DNA of 64,000 nt, taken from assembly GCF_029428675.1 (NCBI RefSeq), contig NZ_JAJNEL010000001.1, forward strand, positions 2,790,001-2,854,000, in the 5' to 3' direction. The notes beneath the pieces were generated by a model. That model was not told where the DNA came from. It ran no database searches and was given only the letters and a program-made list of their open reading frames with translations. Both the position numbers and the translations under genes were made by a program. The DNA comes from Streptomyces sp. JH14. Lineage in GTDB: Bacteria; Actinomycetota; Actinomycetes; Streptomycetales; Streptomycetaceae. Shown in pieces: positions 1 through 8,779 of the stretch; within the stretch, counting starts at the first letter, position 1, and the number at the start of each line of letters is the position of its first letter.

Positions 1-664
1 AGTGCTCGCCGGTCAGCACCACGCGGTCGCCGTCGGCCAGCTCGCGGGCCACGACGTCGTCGAAGAGATTGCCGCCGGTCCGCTCGCGGTGCGCCTCCAT
101 CGAGCGGAGCATCAGCTCGGTGCGCGGGGTGACGAAGGGGTACGCGTAGATCTGCCCGTGCGGGTGGCCGAGGGTCACACCGATCTCCGCGCCCCGGTTC
201 TCGAAGCAGAACACCTGCTTGACCTGCGGAAGCTCGGCGAGTTCGGCGGTGCGGTCGGTCCAGGCGCCGAGGACCAGGGTCGCCTGCTCCTCGGTGAGGC
301 CGGCGAACGACGCGTCGTGGTCGGAGGTGAAGCAGACGACCTCGCAGCGGCCGGAGTCACCGGCGAGCGAGGGGAAGCGGTTCTCGAAGACGACCACGTC
401 GTACTGGTCGTCGGGGATCTCGCTGAGCCGCCCGTCCCGCGACGGGCAGAGCGGGCACTCGTCGGCCGGCGGGTGGTACGTACGGCCCTGACGGTGCGAG
501 GCGATGGCGACGCTGTCCCCGAGGAGGGGATCGCGGCGGATTTCGGAGGAGGTCGATACGGCGTCCAGCGGCCGCCGGTCGACGGCGTCCCGGACCACGT
601 CGTCGCGGCTGTCGTAGTAGAGCAGCTCCCGGCCGTCGGCGAGCGTCGTAACCGTCTTCTTCAC
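1..664 (-). CDS. galT: Galactose-1-phosphate uridylyltransferase, N-terminal part
   Basis: This is the first 221 codons of the Leloir-pathway enzyme that swaps UMP between UDP-glucose and galactose-1-phosphate in the cytoplasm; the window edge cuts off the rest. The active-site His-Pro-His, with the nucleophilic second His, lies at residues 167-169 in GHPHGQIYAYPF. A CxxC pair, C70 and C73, fits the family's metal site. The start is GTG at 664, preceded by GGAGG at a normal distance. A gal operon (galT first, then galE and galK) probably continues past the window. The gene diverges from a destroyed symporter gene at 827-1292, suggesting a lost sugar-uptake partner. The family call is nearly certain. 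Confidence 0.95.
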   Translation of the reverse strand, partial: MKKTVTTLADGRELLYYDSRDDVVRDAVDRRPLDAVSTSSEIRRDPLLGDSVAIASHRQGRTYHPPADECPLCPSRDGRLSEIPDDQYDVVVFENRFPSLAGDSGRCEVVCFTSDHDASFAGLTEEQATLVLGAWTDRTAELAELPQVKQVFCFENRGAEIGVTLGHPHGQIYAYPFVTPRTELMLRSMEAHRERTGGNLFDDVVARELADGDRVVLTGEH

Positions 665-826
665 CAGGTTCCTCCAAACATAACCGCACACAACAAATCA
701 CAAGCCAACACGCACGTCAATGCTCCGACACCACCGCATGTGACCCGGATCTCGCACGCGCCCACGCCCTCAAAGACGGTGATTCGCGCTCATGCGATCA
801 CAATCCAACAAGGACCCCCAAAAAAG

Positions 827-1292
827 CGTGTCGGCGGCTGGGGCGGTCTGACCGGCTCGCCGGAGAACAGCCACGGCTCCGACTTCCTGTCCGCCCGGGG
901 CGGTACGGGCATCGGTGACGCCAACCCGCTCGGCGCCAACTGGCTGACGATCGTCCTCGGCCTCGGCTTCGTGCTCTCCTTCGGCTACTGGACGACCGAC
1001 TTCGCCGAGGTGCAGCGCGCCCTGTCCGCGAAGAACCTGTCGGCCCCCGGCGCACGCCGCTGATCGCCGCGTTCCCCAAGATCTTCATCGTCTTCCTCGT
1101 GATGATCGCGGGCCTGGTCGCCGCCGTATTCGTACCGAAGATCGGCGCGCCGGATTCCGGTCTCACGTACAACGACGCCATCCCGCTGCTGATGCAGGAG
1201 CTGCTGCCCAACGGCGTGCTCGCGAGCCGGCCCTGCTCGGCTGGGGAGCGATCGTCCTCGCCGCCCTCTGCCACCTGCCCTACTCGGTCTGA
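827..1292 (+). pseudogene. Remnant of a sodium:solute symporter gene
   Basis: Three pieces of a sodium:solute symporter (SSS/SGLT family) lie in three successive frames. Piece one, from about 827, holds a loop and a membrane helix including LGANWLTIVLGLGF and then the run DFAEVQRALSAKNL. Near 1045-1055 the frame shifts, and piece two continues with RTPLIAAFPKIFIVFLV and ends near NDAIPLLMQELLPNGVL. Around 1225 the sequence jumps to a third frame encoding only the last helix and ending in a TGA at 1290-1292. The N-terminal half and the region between pieces two and three are missing. So there are at least two deletions plus one frameshift, and no protein can be made. It lies divergent from galT, so it was plausibly a galactose or related sugar transporter; the substrate is inferred. 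Confidence 0.8.
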
Positions 1293-1306
1293 TCGGAGGC
1301 ATCGCC

Positions 1307-1579
1307 ATGTCCGACCTGCACAAGGAAGTCTCCGAACTGGAGCGCAAGTCCGCGACCGCGGCCCGCCTCTTCGACATCCGGCGGATCGTCGGCGGCCCCT
1401 TCGTGGTCTACGGAGTGATCGTCACGATCGCCGGGATCAACCCGTCCGACGCGGACCTGAAGAAGGCCGAGGGCGTCCACATCGACCTGTGGACCGGATT
1501 GGCCATGCTGGTCCTCGGGCTGTTCTTCCTGGTGCGGCTGAAGCTGCGCCCGGCCCGCGGACGCCGAAGACGGTCCTGA
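1307..1579 (+). CDS. Small membrane protein, function unknown
   Basis: This 90-residue protein starts at ATG 1307 behind a good GGAGG site. Residues 1-30 are charged and could form a short coiled segment. Two hydrophobic stretches follow, roughly residues 31-44 (FVVYGVIVTIAGI) and 62-76 (WTGLAMLVLGLFFLV), so it is probably a two-helix inner-membrane protein with a basic C-terminal tail. It begins 14 bases after the stop of the ruined symporter gene and was probably co-transcribed with it, perhaps as an accessory. Since the symporter is dead, this gene may be on its way to losing function too, although its frame is intact. Confidence 0.7.
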   Translation: MSDLHKEVSELERKSATAARLFDIRRIVGGPFVVYGVIVTIAGINPSDADLKKAEGVHIDLWTGLAMLVLGLFFLVRLKLRPARGRRRRS

Positions 1580-1600
1580 CGCCTGATCAGTCGAAACGCG

Positions 1601-1640
1601 CAGCAGGGGCCGGACGTCACTCGACGTCCGGCCCCTGCTG
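1601..1640. terminator. Bidirectional hairpin overlapping a stop codon
   Basis: A perfect 18-bp stem (1601-1618 with 1623-1640) and 4-base loop lies between two convergent genes. It contains the stop codon and last codons of the minus-strand regulator at 1617-2312, so the same bases encode the protein tail and the presumed terminator. There is no clear U tract, as is common in Streptomyces. Confidence 0.75.
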
Positions 1641-2312
1641 ATTCGGGACCACCGCCGCCCGGTCCAGCAGCCCGGTGCGGGCCGCCAGCGCCGCCGCCTC
1701 CAGCCGGGAGCCGACGCCCAGCTTCATCAGCACCCGCTGCACATGCGTACGCGCGGTGCTCGGCGCGATGCGCATCCCGGCCGCGATCAGCCGGGTGTCC
1801 TCGCCCTCCGCGACCCGCACCAGGACCTCGATCTCGCGCGGCGTGAGCATCTGCAGCAGCCGCTGCCCCTCGTCGTCCGGCTGGACGGCCGGGTTGAGCA
1901 GCTCGGCGAAGGCGCCCTGCAGCAGTTGGGGTGCGATCGCCGCCTCCCCGGAGCGCGCCCTGACCATCGCGCGCTCGACCCCCTCGATCCGCTCGTCGTG
2001 CCTGACGTATCCGGCGGCCCCGGCCGCGAACGCCGCCGCGATCCCGCGCGGGCTGGGGACCGGCCCGAGCACCACCACCGCCACCTGCGGGCGCTCCCGC
2101 TTGATCCGCGCGATCGGGTCGAACGCACCCGGTTCGGCCGGAGTCGCCGTGCCGAACAGGCAGACCTCCGGGGCCCGGCTCACCACGAGCTCCGCCGCAC
2201 CGGCGGTCGGCGCGGCGGCCGCGAGCACCCGGTGACCCCGCAATTTCAGCGCCGAGGCGAGCGCCTCGGCGAGCAGTCGGTGGTCATCGACCACCATGAG
2301 CCGCACGCCCAT
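1617..2312 (-). CDS. LuxR-family response regulator with a degenerate receiver
   Basis: This 231-residue regulator has an N-terminal receiver-like domain (VVDDHRLLAEALA at residues 7-19) and a C-terminal LuxR/GerE helix-turn-helix beginning LTPREIEVLVRVAEGE. The acidic pair D9-D10 is kept. At the position of the phosphorylated Asp (usual PDVVLMD pattern) the sequence reads PEVCLFG, which puts Gly54 there. Phosphorylation at the normal site is therefore impossible, and control by ligand, protein partner or abundance is more likely. No histidine kinase gene is adjacent. The ATG at 2312 starts exactly at the receiver domain; an in-frame extension upstream has no family support. Confidence 0.85.
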   Translation of the reverse strand: MGVRLMVVDDHRLLAEALASALKLRGHRVLAAAAPTAGAAELVVSRAPEVCLFGTATPAEPGAFDPIARIKRERPQVAVVVLGPVPSPRGIAAAFAAGAAGYVRHDERIEGVERAMVRARSGEAAIAPQLLQGAFAELLNPAVQPDDEGQRLLQMLTPREIEVLVRVAEGEDTRLIAAGMRIAPSTARTHVQRVLMKLGVGSRLEAAALAARTGLLDRAAVVPNQQGPDVE

Positions 2313-2490
2313 TGATTGACCCCCAAGGCCTGGGCCCCCCGGCCCTTTGACCCGGCAAGCTACACGCTTGTTCGACGTGGCGCGCCCCTTACCAGGCAGA
2401 AGACCCCCGGAAAGCCGAATTATGTGACGTTCCGGTCCGGTTGACGGGCGCTGGGCGGACACAAGCGGATCAGCGGGCGTACAGAAACGA

Positions 2491-2528
2491 CCGGCCCTGC
2501 CGGTCGAGTGATCGACCGGCAGGGCCGG
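2491..2528 (-). terminator. Strong hairpin terminator
   Basis: A perfect 17-bp GC-rich stem (2491-2507 with 2512-2528) with loop GTGA lies 23 bases beyond the stop of the PQQ-propeller gene at 2552-4444. It is well placed to end the tandem propeller transcript. Confidence 0.8.
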
Positions 2529-2551
2529 TGTGCGTGCGCGGTGCCGCCGGG

Positions 2552-4444
2552 TCAGCCGGTGGCGAACGAGACCGCGAGGTAGCGCTTGTCGTCCAGCGTG
2601 GTCGTGGTCGGCTTGCTCGCCATCACCTCGGAGATGTACATCCGCCCGTCCCCGAAGAGGATCTCCGCATAGTCGAGGCTGTAGCTGGTCTCCGCCTCCC
2701 GGACGGACTCGTCGCTCGGGTTCTCCATCAGCACGGTCTGCTTGAAGGTGGCGCCGTCGATCGAGACGATCTGGCCGCCCTTGTCGTACGGGGGCGCCTT
2801 GTACGCAAGGATGTTGGAACCGTCCATGCGGATCGGGAACATCGTGTACCGCTCGCCCGCGTCGGCCTTGTCACTGGTCGGCTTGCCGGTCGTGAGGTCG
2901 AACGAGACGATCTCGTTGGTGTTGCCGTAGTCGCCGGTGCCCTCGTGCTCCTCGGTCGGCAGGTAGAGCCGGTTGTTGCCGACGGCGAGCTGCTGGCAGC
3001 TCTCGACCTCGGTGGAACGGCAGCTGGCGGCGTACTTCTCGGCGTCCGCGGCGATCTTCGTGAGGAGCTTGCCGGTCGACGCGTCGATCGAGAAGAAGTC
3101 CGAGATCCCGCTGCCGTCACCGGCGGTGTCGCCGACATCGGCCGCGACGACCAGCGGCTTGGTGGAGACGATGCTCGCGTACTCGACGCCGGGCGGCATC
3201 TTGTACGACGAGAGCGGGGCGCCCGTCGTCGGGTTCAGCGCCTGGATGACGAGCTGCGGGCTCTCGTACGTACCGCACTTGCGGACCACCGCGAGCGCGT
3301 CTCCGCCGCCGTATCCCTTGTCGTAGCAGCCGTCGGTGGCGACCTTCGGCTTCCAGCGCTCGGCGCCGGTGTTCAGGTCGAAGGCGGCGCCGCCCTCGGT
3401 GCCGCCCGCAGCGACCGTGGTGCCGCTGAGCGTGACCTCGTCGAACCTGATCGGCTCGTCACCGCCGGTCGCGGCGGTCACCGACTTGCTCCACATCAGC
3501 TTGCCGGTGTTCAGGTCGAGTGCACCGATCTGGTTGCACTGCGGGTACTTCTGTTCCTTGGTCGGCTTGCTCGCCTCGAAGGCGATGGCCGTCTTGTAGT
3601 CCTTCGACATGTGCCGGGAGGCGGCGCAGAGCTGGCCCTGCAGCGGGATCGACCAGAGCTTGGTGCCCTTGGCCTTGTCGTAGCCGACGATCTCGTAGAC
3701 GCCGGTCTTCACATAGGCCTTGTCGGTCAGCCAGGAGCCGTCGAGCTTCGTGACGTCGGTGACCTTCGGCTGCGGGAGCTGGAACCCCACGGTGGACTTG
3801 GTGTTCGCCGGCGCCTTCTCCTTGCCACCGCCACCGATGCCCTTGTCGCCGTCCTTGTCCTCGCCGGTGGTGCCGCCGGAGTCGGACTGGGACGTGTCGC
3901 CCTTCTTGTTGTCGTCGCCGCCGGAGACGAGGAAGATCCCGCCGCCGACGATCAGCGCCACCGCGACGACCGCGGCCACGATGATCTGCATCTGCGGGGA
4001 GAACTTCTTGCCGCCGTTCCCGCCCTGCTGCGGCGACACGTACTGCGGCTGCATCGGTGCGGTCGGATAGCCGTAACCGTAGCCCTGCTGCGGCGGCTGA
4101 CCGGGCGGCAGCCCCTGTCCGGCCGGGGGGCCGGACGGGTAGCCGTAACCGGCCTGCGGCGGTGGCGCCTGCGGGTAGCCGTAACCCGGCTGCTGCGGCG
4201 GACCGGCGGGCGGCGGTGTGGGGGCCCCGAACCCACCGGCCGGCGGCGGCTGCGGGGCGCCGAAACCGCCCGCGGGCGGGGTGGCCGGCTGCTGGCCGAA
4301 CGGGTCGGCGGGCGGCGGCGCGGGGGTCCCGAACCCACCGGGCGGTGGGTCCTGCGGGGCACCGAACCCGCCCGGCGGGGAATCCTGCGGGGCGCCGAAC
4401 CCGCCCTGGGGCGGCTCGTTGGGCGGCTGGGGCGGCTGAGTCAT
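2552..4444 (-). CDS. Membrane-anchored PQQ-type propeller protein with Pro-rich tail
   Basis: This 630-residue protein has three parts. Residues 1 to about 145 are low-complexity Pro/Gly-rich with repeated GGFGAP units and lie presumably in the cytoplasm. One membrane helix follows (IIVAAVVAVALIVGGGIFLV). The rest is an extracellular domain with repeated pieces of the type GALDLNTGKLMWSKS and ALNPTTGAPL, typical of PQQ/YVTN beta-propellers. No kinase or enzyme domain is present, so it may sense or scaffold at the cell surface. Start ATG 4444. It lies 88 bases downstream of a paralogue of nearly equal length and the same design, so a tandem duplication is evident. The exact function is unknown. 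Confidence 0.85.
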   Translation of the reverse strand: MTQPPQPPNEPPQGGFGAPQDSPPGGFGAPQDPPPGGFGTPAPPPADPFGQQPATPPAGGFGAPQPPPAGGFGAPTPPPAGPPQQPGYGYPQAPPPQAGYGYPSGPPAGQGLPPGQPPQQGYGYGYPTAPMQPQYVSPQQGGNGGKKFSPQMQIIVAAVVAVALIVGGGIFLVSGGDDNKKGDTSQSDSGGTTGEDKDGDKGIGGGGKEKAPANTKSTVGFQLPQPKVTDVTKLDGSWLTDKAYVKTGVYEIVGYDKAKGTKLWSIPLQGQLCAASRHMSKDYKTAIAFEASKPTKEQKYPQCNQIGALDLNTGKLMWSKSVTAATGGDEPIRFDEVTLSGTTVAAGGTEGGAAFDLNTGAERWKPKVATDGCYDKGYGGGDALAVVRKCGTYESPQLVIQALNPTTGAPLSSYKMPPGVEYASIVSTKPLVVAADVGDTAGDGSGISDFFSIDASTGKLLTKIAADAEKYAASCRSTEVESCQQLAVGNNRLYLPTEEHEGTGDYGNTNEIVSFDLTTGKPTSDKADAGERYTMFPIRMDGSNILAYKAPPYDKGGQIVSIDGATFKQTVLMENPSDESVREAETSYSLDYAEILFGDGRMYISEVMASKPTTTTLDDKRYLAVSFATG

Positions 4445-4532
4445 GGCGTACGTACCTCGTCGGCGGAAGGGAAGTCGGTCGGTCGGAACCCGTCGTGGTC
4501 GGCCGGGGTCCGTCGGGGGCCTGCGTGAGCCG

Positions 4533-6419
4533 TCACTTGCCGAAGGCCATCATGGTCTTCGTCTCCAGCTCTTCCTTGTCGTTGCTCGCGCTGACCCGCC
4601 CGCTCGCGATGAAGGAGCGCCCGCCCGCGTAGACGACCTTCGCCTCCCAGAACGAACTCTCGATCTGCGACGTCGACTCGGGGTGCCGGAGCAGCATCTG
4701 CGGGGCGCCGCCGGCCGGGGCGAGGGTGGCGATCCCGCCGCCCTTGTTGTACCCGGCCTCCACGTAGAGCAGCACGTTGCCGCCCTCCATCCGCAGCGGC
4801 TTCACGGTCTGTTCGGCCGGGGCCGCGGCCCTCCACTTCGGCTTGCCGGTGTTCAGGTTGAACGCGACGACCTCGTTCGTACGGGCGGAGCCGCTGGAGT
4901 CGGGCTGGGTCGCCATGTAGAAGGTGTTGGCATCGGCGGCCACACCGGTGCAGCCGTCCAGCGACTTGCCGAAGACCGCGAACGTGCTGCCGCAGTCCGG
5001 GGCGAACTTGTCGCCCTTGTCGCCGATCAGCTGGGAACGGAGCGTGCCGTTCTCCTTGATGGCGAGAATGCTCCACTTCTTCTTCTCGCGCTGGGTCAGC
5101 GAGACGACGAGCGGGCTCACCGAATAGACCCGGTCGATCTCCCAGCCGCGGGCCGGCCGGTACGTCCACTTGGGCTTGCCGGTGACCGGGTCGACCACCT
5201 GGAGCTGGTGCTGCGGGTTGTCGAGGTCGTCCGTACGGCAGCTGGACGCGGCGATCAGCTTGGCGCCGCCGGCGAAGGCGAACGGCTGGCAGTTGCCCTC
5301 CTGCTTGCCGAACAGCTCCTTGCCGTCGCTGACCCGGTACGCGTTGGAGTTGCCGGTCCGGCCGACCGTGACGGTGTCGGCGCTGATGGCGAGGGAGATG
5401 TCCGACATCATGTCCCAGATGCCGTTCTTCGTGATCGACTTCTTCCAGCCGGCCTTGCCGGTGTTGAGGTCGATCATCTGGAGGTCCGAGCAGTCCGCCT
5501 TGTCGGTGGTGCCGTTCTCGACCCCGATGACGATCTTGCCGTCGGTGGTGGGCTGCGCGGGCGCGGCGCATATGTCGGCCGGCAGCTTCAGCGTCCACTT
5601 CTGCTTGCCGTCGGCCACCGAGTAGCCGGAGACCGCGCGGTACATGCCCTTGACGACGGTGTCCCCGACGACCCAGGGGCCGTACACGTCCGCGCCGTTG
5701 CGCGGCAGGTCGACATCGTTCGTCTGCAGCCAGAGGGCCTTCGCCTCGCCCGGCTTGCGCCCGGCGTTGAGGTCGTCGTCGGCCTGCCGTCCGTCGCCGT
5801 TGCCGTCGCCCTCGTCGACGGAGGGCGAACCAGTCGGCGCCTTGCCGTCATTGCTCTCGTGCGCGACGGGCTTCTTGTCGTCGTCACCACCGCTGGTGGC
5901 GAGGAACACGCCACCGGCTATGACCACCGCGGCCGCGACCGCGGCGGCGATGATCACGGCGGGCTTGCCCTTGAAGGGGTTGCCACCGCCCGTACCGCCG
6001 GGGCCGCCGGGGACCGGAGCACCGGGGTACTGCTGCTGCGGGTAGCCGTAACCGGGCTGCGGCTGCTGGCCGTAGGGGCCGGGCTGCTGGGCGTAGGGGC
6101 CCGGCTGCTGGCCGTACGGACCGGGCTGCTGGGCGTACGGACCCGGCTGGTTGTACGGACCCGGCTGCTGGCCCGGCTGCTGCGGGTAGCCGTAGCCAGG
6201 GGCCTGAGCCGGCGGCTGCGGGTAGCCGTAACCCGGCTGGGCGGGCGGTGGCGTCGGCGGCGCGGCCGGCATCTGCGGTGGCTGGGCGGGCGGTTGACCC
6301 TGCGTCGGCCCGCTCTGCGGCGGCTGTCCGGGCGCCGCCGGCTGAGGACTCCCCTGCGGCGGCTCCTGCGGGGCGCCGAAGCCTCCCTGCGGCGGTTGCT
6401 GGCTGGGCGGCTGGGTCAT
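4533..6419 (-). CDS. Membrane-anchored PQQ-type propeller protein, second tandem copy
   Basis: This 628-residue paralogue of the next gene has the same order of parts: a Gln/Pro/Gly/Tyr-rich cytoplasmic tail with repeated GPYAQQP units, a membrane helix (AVIIAAAVAAAVVIAGGVFLA), and an extracellular propeller with repeats such as MIDLNTGKAGWKKS and AFNLNTGKPKW. I chose ATG 6419 because GGGGGA lies 7 bases upstream; the in-frame GTG at 6425 is too close to that site. It is probably the first gene of a two-gene operon ended by the hairpin at 2491-2528. The tails differ in repeat unit from the sister protein while the propellers are closer, suggesting that the tails evolve fast. Confidence 0.85.
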   Translation of the reverse strand: MTQPPSQQPPQGGFGAPQEPPQGSPQPAAPGQPPQSGPTQGQPPAQPPQMPAAPPTPPPAQPGYGYPQPPAQAPGYGYPQQPGQQPGPYNQPGPYAQQPGPYGQQPGPYAQQPGPYGQQPQPGYGYPQQQYPGAPVPGGPGGTGGGNPFKGKPAVIIAAAVAAAVVIAGGVFLATSGGDDDKKPVAHESNDGKAPTGSPSVDEGDGNGDGRQADDDLNAGRKPGEAKALWLQTNDVDLPRNGADVYGPWVVGDTVVKGMYRAVSGYSVADGKQKWTLKLPADICAAPAQPTTDGKIVIGVENGTTDKADCSDLQMIDLNTGKAGWKKSITKNGIWDMMSDISLAISADTVTVGRTGNSNAYRVSDGKELFGKQEGNCQPFAFAGGAKLIAASSCRTDDLDNPQHQLQVVDPVTGKPKWTYRPARGWEIDRVYSVSPLVVSLTQREKKKWSILAIKENGTLRSQLIGDKGDKFAPDCGSTFAVFGKSLDGCTGVAADANTFYMATQPDSSGSARTNEVVAFNLNTGKPKWRAAAPAEQTVKPLRMEGGNVLLYVEAGYNKGGGIATLAPAGGAPQMLLRHPESTSQIESSFWEAKVVYAGGRSFIASGRVSASNDKEELETKTMMAFGK

Positions 6420-6713
6420 CAGCACGTCCCCCTTCGTGCGGTCCGGTGTCCGTTCCGGTCTCCCCCGCGATTCCGCTGGGCTGAATTCCCCTCGGAAAGG
6501 AGCGAATCGGGCATGGCTTCCGCGGCGTTACGACAGTCGAGCGGGGCTTCTTTGTACCACCCGCAACGCATCGGACGCCGAATCGGTCCATCCCCTGTTC
6601 CCAAGGGAGAACCGCCTCGTGATGCCGCCGTTACGGAGCCGATTCAACTCTTCGTGAACGGCCACCGGTTCGGGCCCACGGCCACGAAGCCGCTCCCTGC
6701 CCGTCCACCGCAA

Positions 6714-6754
6714 CCGGCTCCGGCGCCGCTCACCGACGGCGGCGCCGGAGCCGG
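6714..6754 (-). terminator. Hairpin terminator after the ABC-F gene
   Basis: A 16-bp perfect stem (6714-6729 with 6739-6754) and 9-base loop lies 22 bases downstream of the ABC-F stop. The rest of 6420-6776, about 350 bases, is the upstream region of the propeller operon; I see no other gene or clear promoter in it. Confidence 0.7.
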
Positions 6755-6776
6755 AGCCGGCAAGCCCCCTGCCGTA

Positions 6777-8594
6777 TCAGGCGTCCTCGGCCAGCTCCAG
6801 CCAGCGCATCTCCAACTCGTCGCGTTCCGCGACCAGTTCACGCAGCTCCGCGTCGAGCTTCGCCACCTTCTCGAAGTCCGTTGCGTGGTCGGCGATCTGG
6901 GCGTGCAGGGTCGTCTCCCTGCTCGACACCTTGTCGAGCTGCCGCTCGATCTTCTGCAGTTCCTTCTTCGCCGCACGCGCGGCCTGCGGCGAGACGGCCG
7001 TCGCGGCGGGGGCCTCCTTCGCCGCCGGTGCGCCGGCCGAGGCGGGCATCGACTCCGCCTCCATGCGCAGCCTGCGCTCGATGTACTCGTCGATGCCGCG
7101 CGGCAGCATCCGCAGCGAGGCGTCGCCGAGCAGCGCCATCACCCGGTCCGTGGTCCGCTCGATGAAGAACCGGTCGTGCGAGATCACGATCATCGATCCG
7201 GGCCAGCCGTCGAGGAGGTCCTCCAGCTGCGTCAGCGTCTCGATGTCGAGGTCGTTGGTGGGCTCGTCGAGGAAGAGGACGTTCGGCTCGTCCATCAGCA
7301 GGCGCAGGATCTGCAGCCGGCGCCGCTCGCCGCCGGACAGGTCGCCGACCGGGGTCCACTGCTTCTCCTTCGAGAAGCCGAACTGCTCGCAGAGCTGGCC
7401 CGCGGTCATCTCCCGGCCCTTGCCGAGGTCGACGCGGTCCCGTACCTGCTGCACCGCCTCCAGCACCCGCAGGTTCGAGTCGAGCTCGGTGACCTCCTGG
7501 GAGAGGTAGGCGAGCTTGACCGTCTTGCCGACGACGATCTTCCCCGCGGCGGGCTGCGCGTCGCCCTGAGTGCGGGCCGCTTCGGCGAGCGCCCGCAGCA
7601 GCGATGTCTTGCCCGCGCCGTTGACCCCGACCAGGCCGATCCGGTCACCGGGGCCGAGCTGCCAGGTGAGGTGGGTGAGCAGCGTCTTGGGTCCGGCCTG
7701 GACGGTCACGTTCTCCAGGTCGAAGACGGTCTTGCCGAGCCGGGCGTTGGCGAACTTCATCAGCTCGCTGGTGTCGCGCGGCGGCGGCACATCGGCGATC
7801 AGCTCGTTGGCCGCCTCGATGCGGTAGCGGGGCTTCGACGTACGGGCGGGGGCACCGCGCCGCAGCCAGGCCAGTTCCTTGCGCATCAGGTTCTGCCGCT
7901 TGGACTCCTCGGTCGCGGCGATCCGCTCCCGCTCGGCCCGGGCGAACACGTAGTCGCTGTAGCCGCCCTCGTACTCGTGGACCGTGCCGCGCTGGACGTC
8001 CCACATGCGGGTGCAGACCTGGTCGAGGAACCAGCGGTCGTGGGTGACGCAGACCAGTGCCGAGCGCCGGTTCTGCAGGTGCCGGGCCAGCCAGGAGATG
8101 CCCTCGACGTCGAGGTGGTTGGTCGGCTCGTCGAGGACGATCAGGTCCGGTTCGGCGATGAGCAGTTTGGCGAGTGCGATCCGACGCCGCTCGCCGCCGG
8201 AGAGCGGCGCGATGACGGTGTCCAGGCCGTGCTCGAAGCCGGGCAGACCGAGGCCGCCGAAGAGTCCGGTGAGTACGTCACGGATCTTGGCGCTGCCCGC
8301 CCACTCGTGGTCGGCGAGATCGCCGATGACCTCGTGGCGGATGGTCGCCTTCGGGTCGAGCGAGTCGTGCTGGGTGAGGACACCGAGGCGCAGGCCGCCG
8401 TTGTGGGTGACGCGTCCGCTGTCCGCCTCCTCCAGCTTGGCGAGCATCCGGATGAGGGTCGTCTTTCCGTCGCCGTTGCGGCCGACGACTCCGATCCGGT
8501 CCCCCTCGGACACGCCGAGGGACACGCCGTCGAGCAGGGCACGGGTGCCGTACACCTTGCTGACCTGCTCGACATTGACCAGATTGACGGCCAT
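6777..8594 (-). CDS. ABC-F family ATPase
   Basis: This 605-residue protein has two nucleotide-binding domains and no membrane segment, the mark of ABC-F proteins, which act on ribosomes rather than as transporters. Domain one has Walker A GRNGDGKT (residues 38-45), signature LSGGERRR and Walker B LIVLDEPTNHLD. Domain two has GVNGAGKTS, LSGGERRR and LFLDEPTNDLD. A charged linker joins them, and the C-terminal about 90 residues look like a coiled coil (KKELQKIERQLDKVSSRE). Start ATG 8594 has AGGAG at a good distance. It follows ispE on the same strand after 185 bases. It may act in translation control or antibiotic protection; no antibiotic cluster is nearby, so housekeeping is more likely. Confidence 0.92.
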   Translation of the reverse strand: MAVNLVNVEQVSKVYGTRALLDGVSLGVSEGDRIGVVGRNGDGKTTLIRMLAKLEEADSGRVTHNGGLRLGVLTQHDSLDPKATIRHEVIGDLADHEWAGSAKIRDVLTGLFGGLGLPGFEHGLDTVIAPLSGGERRRIALAKLLIAEPDLIVLDEPTNHLDVEGISWLARHLQNRRSALVCVTHDRWFLDQVCTRMWDVQRGTVHEYEGGYSDYVFARAERERIAATEESKRQNLMRKELAWLRRGAPARTSKPRYRIEAANELIADVPPPRDTSELMKFANARLGKTVFDLENVTVQAGPKTLLTHLTWQLGPGDRIGLVGVNGAGKTSLLRALAEAARTQGDAQPAAGKIVVGKTVKLAYLSQEVTELDSNLRVLEAVQQVRDRVDLGKGREMTAGQLCEQFGFSKEKQWTPVGDLSGGERRRLQILRLLMDEPNVLFLDEPTNDLDIETLTQLEDLLDGWPGSMIVISHDRFFIERTTDRVMALLGDASLRMLPRGIDEYIERRLRMEAESMPASAGAPAAKEAPAATAVSPQAARAAKKELQKIERQLDKVSSRETTLHAQIADHATDFEKVAKLDAELRELVAERDELEMRWLELAEDA

Positions 8595-8736
8595 TTCACT
8601 CCTGACAGGGGGATGGATCGACATCCCAGGGTAGTCGCCGCGCGGCTGGGACAGCGTGCGGTGATCTCTCAGGGGCAGCGAAGGGGACTTCCGCGGTGCG
8701 AAACCCTGTGCGGGTACGGGTGACCGGGTCGCCAGG

Positions 8737-8756
8737 GGGCGGTGCGGCCACCGCCC
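8737..8756 (-). terminator. Short hairpin after ispE
   Basis: A 7-bp GC stem with a 6-base loop lies 24 bases beyond the ispE stop, in the 185-base gap before the ABC-F gene. It is a plausible weak terminator. No other signal is evident in that gap. Confidence 0.45.
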
Positions 8757-8779
8757 GGTGCCCGTCCGGGTACCCGCCG

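Noticed and set aside
6040..6175. CRISPR-like array in the propeller tail
   Set aside because: The repeats are the coding repeats for GPYAQQP units, in frame, with no spacers.
2441..8723. Very long plus-strand open frames across the propeller and ABC-F genes
   Set aside because: They mirror minus-strand genes with clear domains and ribosome binding sites; their translations are Arg/Gly/Val-rich and fit no family.
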